From: an uncultured Olsenella sp.
Lineage (GTDB): Bacteria > Actinomycetota > Coriobacteriia > Coriobacteriales > Atopobiaceae
Assembly (NCBI GenBank): GCA_959598545.1
Contig: CAUGFC010000087.1
Span: 1-7,435 of the forward strand
DNA length: 7,435 nucleotides
Direction of reading: 5' to 3'
The position numbers and the translations under genes are program-made. Shown one piece after another: positions 7,340 through 7,435 of the stretch. Below the pieces are notes generated by a model. That model was not told the DNA's origin, did no database searches, and worked only from the letters and a program-made list of their open reading frames with translations. Numbering within the stretch: the stretch's first letter is position 1; each line of letters begins with the position of its first letter.

Positions 7340-7434
7340 CCGTCCGCGCGACGTGCGCACGACACGGCAGAGTGCCCGGGCTTGGGCATCTCCATGACCA
7401 TCATCATCGTGATATGTGCGACAGCGCTCTTCAT
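7318..7434 (-). CDS. Candidate methionine-rich leader peptide upstream of metNIQ (38 aa)
   Basis: The minus-strand frame from ATG 7432-7434 to TAG 7318-7320 encodes 38 residues beginning MKSAVAHIT and continuing MMMVMEMPKPG. Five of the seven residues at positions 10-16 are Met (codons 7387-7407). This is a striking density for the rarest-used initiator amino acid and it lies directly upstream of a methionine transporter. Known leader peptides such as TrpL, HisL and ThrL are short, often start MK, and carry runs of the amino acid their operon handles. The Met codons overlap the 5' arm of a hairpin (7370-7392), and the stop is 57 bases before metN. The ribosome binding site and promoter would be beyond the right edge. 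The alternative is the tail of a longer upstream gene, because only one base precedes the ATG here. Confidence 0.45.
   Translation of the reverse strand: MKSAVAHITMMMVMEMPKPGHSAVSCARRADGETGRLH
7352..7361. repeat. 10-bp perfect palindrome between leader Met codons and metN
   Basis: CGTGCGCACG is self-complementary and is followed outward by an A/A mismatch and partial further symmetry. It could be a half of a regulator site or simply part of the leader coding sequence, since it lies inside the candidate 38-residue frame. Confidence 0.3.
7370..7392 (-). promoter_or_regulatory. Hairpin overlapping the Met codons of the candidate leader
   Basis: On the minus strand GAG-A-TGCCC (7384-7392) pairs with GGGCACTC (7370-7377), eight base pairs with one bulged A and a six-base loop. 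The 5' arm contains the last Met codon of the run and lies next to the others. A ribosome waiting for charged Met-tRNA would cover or melt it, as in classical attenuators. The pairing is seen directly; the function is inferred. Confidence 0.4.
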
Positions 7435-7435
7435 G

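Noticed and set aside
7394..7435. A plus-strand start reading MTIIIVICATALFM at the right edge, a possible divergent membrane protein
   Set aside because: The hydrophobic run is the complement of the ATG codons of the minus-strand Met-rich frame. No Shine-Dalgarno site precedes ATG 7394. Only 14 codons are visible, so it cannot be excluded but is weaker than the minus-strand reading.
7261..7435. SAM riboswitch upstream of metN
   Set aside because: GGTCATGGAGATGCCC on the minus strand recalls SAM-family cores, but I cannot find the conserved GGCAACC-type segment or a matching P1 helix. A covariance-model search (SAM-I, SAM-IV, SAM-I-IV) would settle it.

Overview
This GC-rich window comes from a Gram-positive host and most resembles a Coriobacteriia genome (Olsenella, Collinsella or Atopobiaceae type). 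That assignment rests on three things: a C69-family dipeptidase, a large SpaA/CnaB surface adhesin with a C-terminal sorting signal, and strong G/C bias at third codon positions. It is an inference from gene content and composition, not from a marker gene.

Left to right, bases 2-628 (+) hold the C-terminal part of a C69 dipeptidase cut by the window edge. A 254-base gap carries a short perfect hairpin, a possible promoter and a strong Shine-Dalgarno site. Bases 883-4857 (+) encode a 1324-residue secreted protein. In order it has a signal peptide, an N-terminal adhesin head, seven SpaA-like domains, a C-terminal stalk module and an LPRTA sorting signal with membrane anchor. No sortase or partner pilin lies in the window, so it is read as a stand-alone wall-anchored adhesin or a stalk-like pilin relative.

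A long GC-rich hairpin (4885-4915) separates this gene from a convergent minus-strand operon, metN-metI-metQ (7260 down to 4957). The operon encodes a complete methionine ABC importer: ATPase, permease and lipoprotein substrate binder. metN and metI overlap by 8 bases and metI-metQ are 23 bases apart. MetN stops at 249 residues and lacks the C-terminal ligand-sensing (NIL) domain of the E. coli-type protein.

The most interesting stretch is upstream of metN at the right edge (7261-7435, minus strand). A short reading frame beginning MKSAVAHIT is followed by a run in which five of seven residues are Met. It ends 57 bases before metN and is interleaved with several mutually exclusive stem-loops. 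This looks like a methionine leader peptide that could control the transporter by ribosome stalling, a methionine counterpart of the classical trp/his/thr leaders. The window ends one base beyond the proposed start codon, so it cannot be excluded that the frame is the tail of a longer upstream gene.
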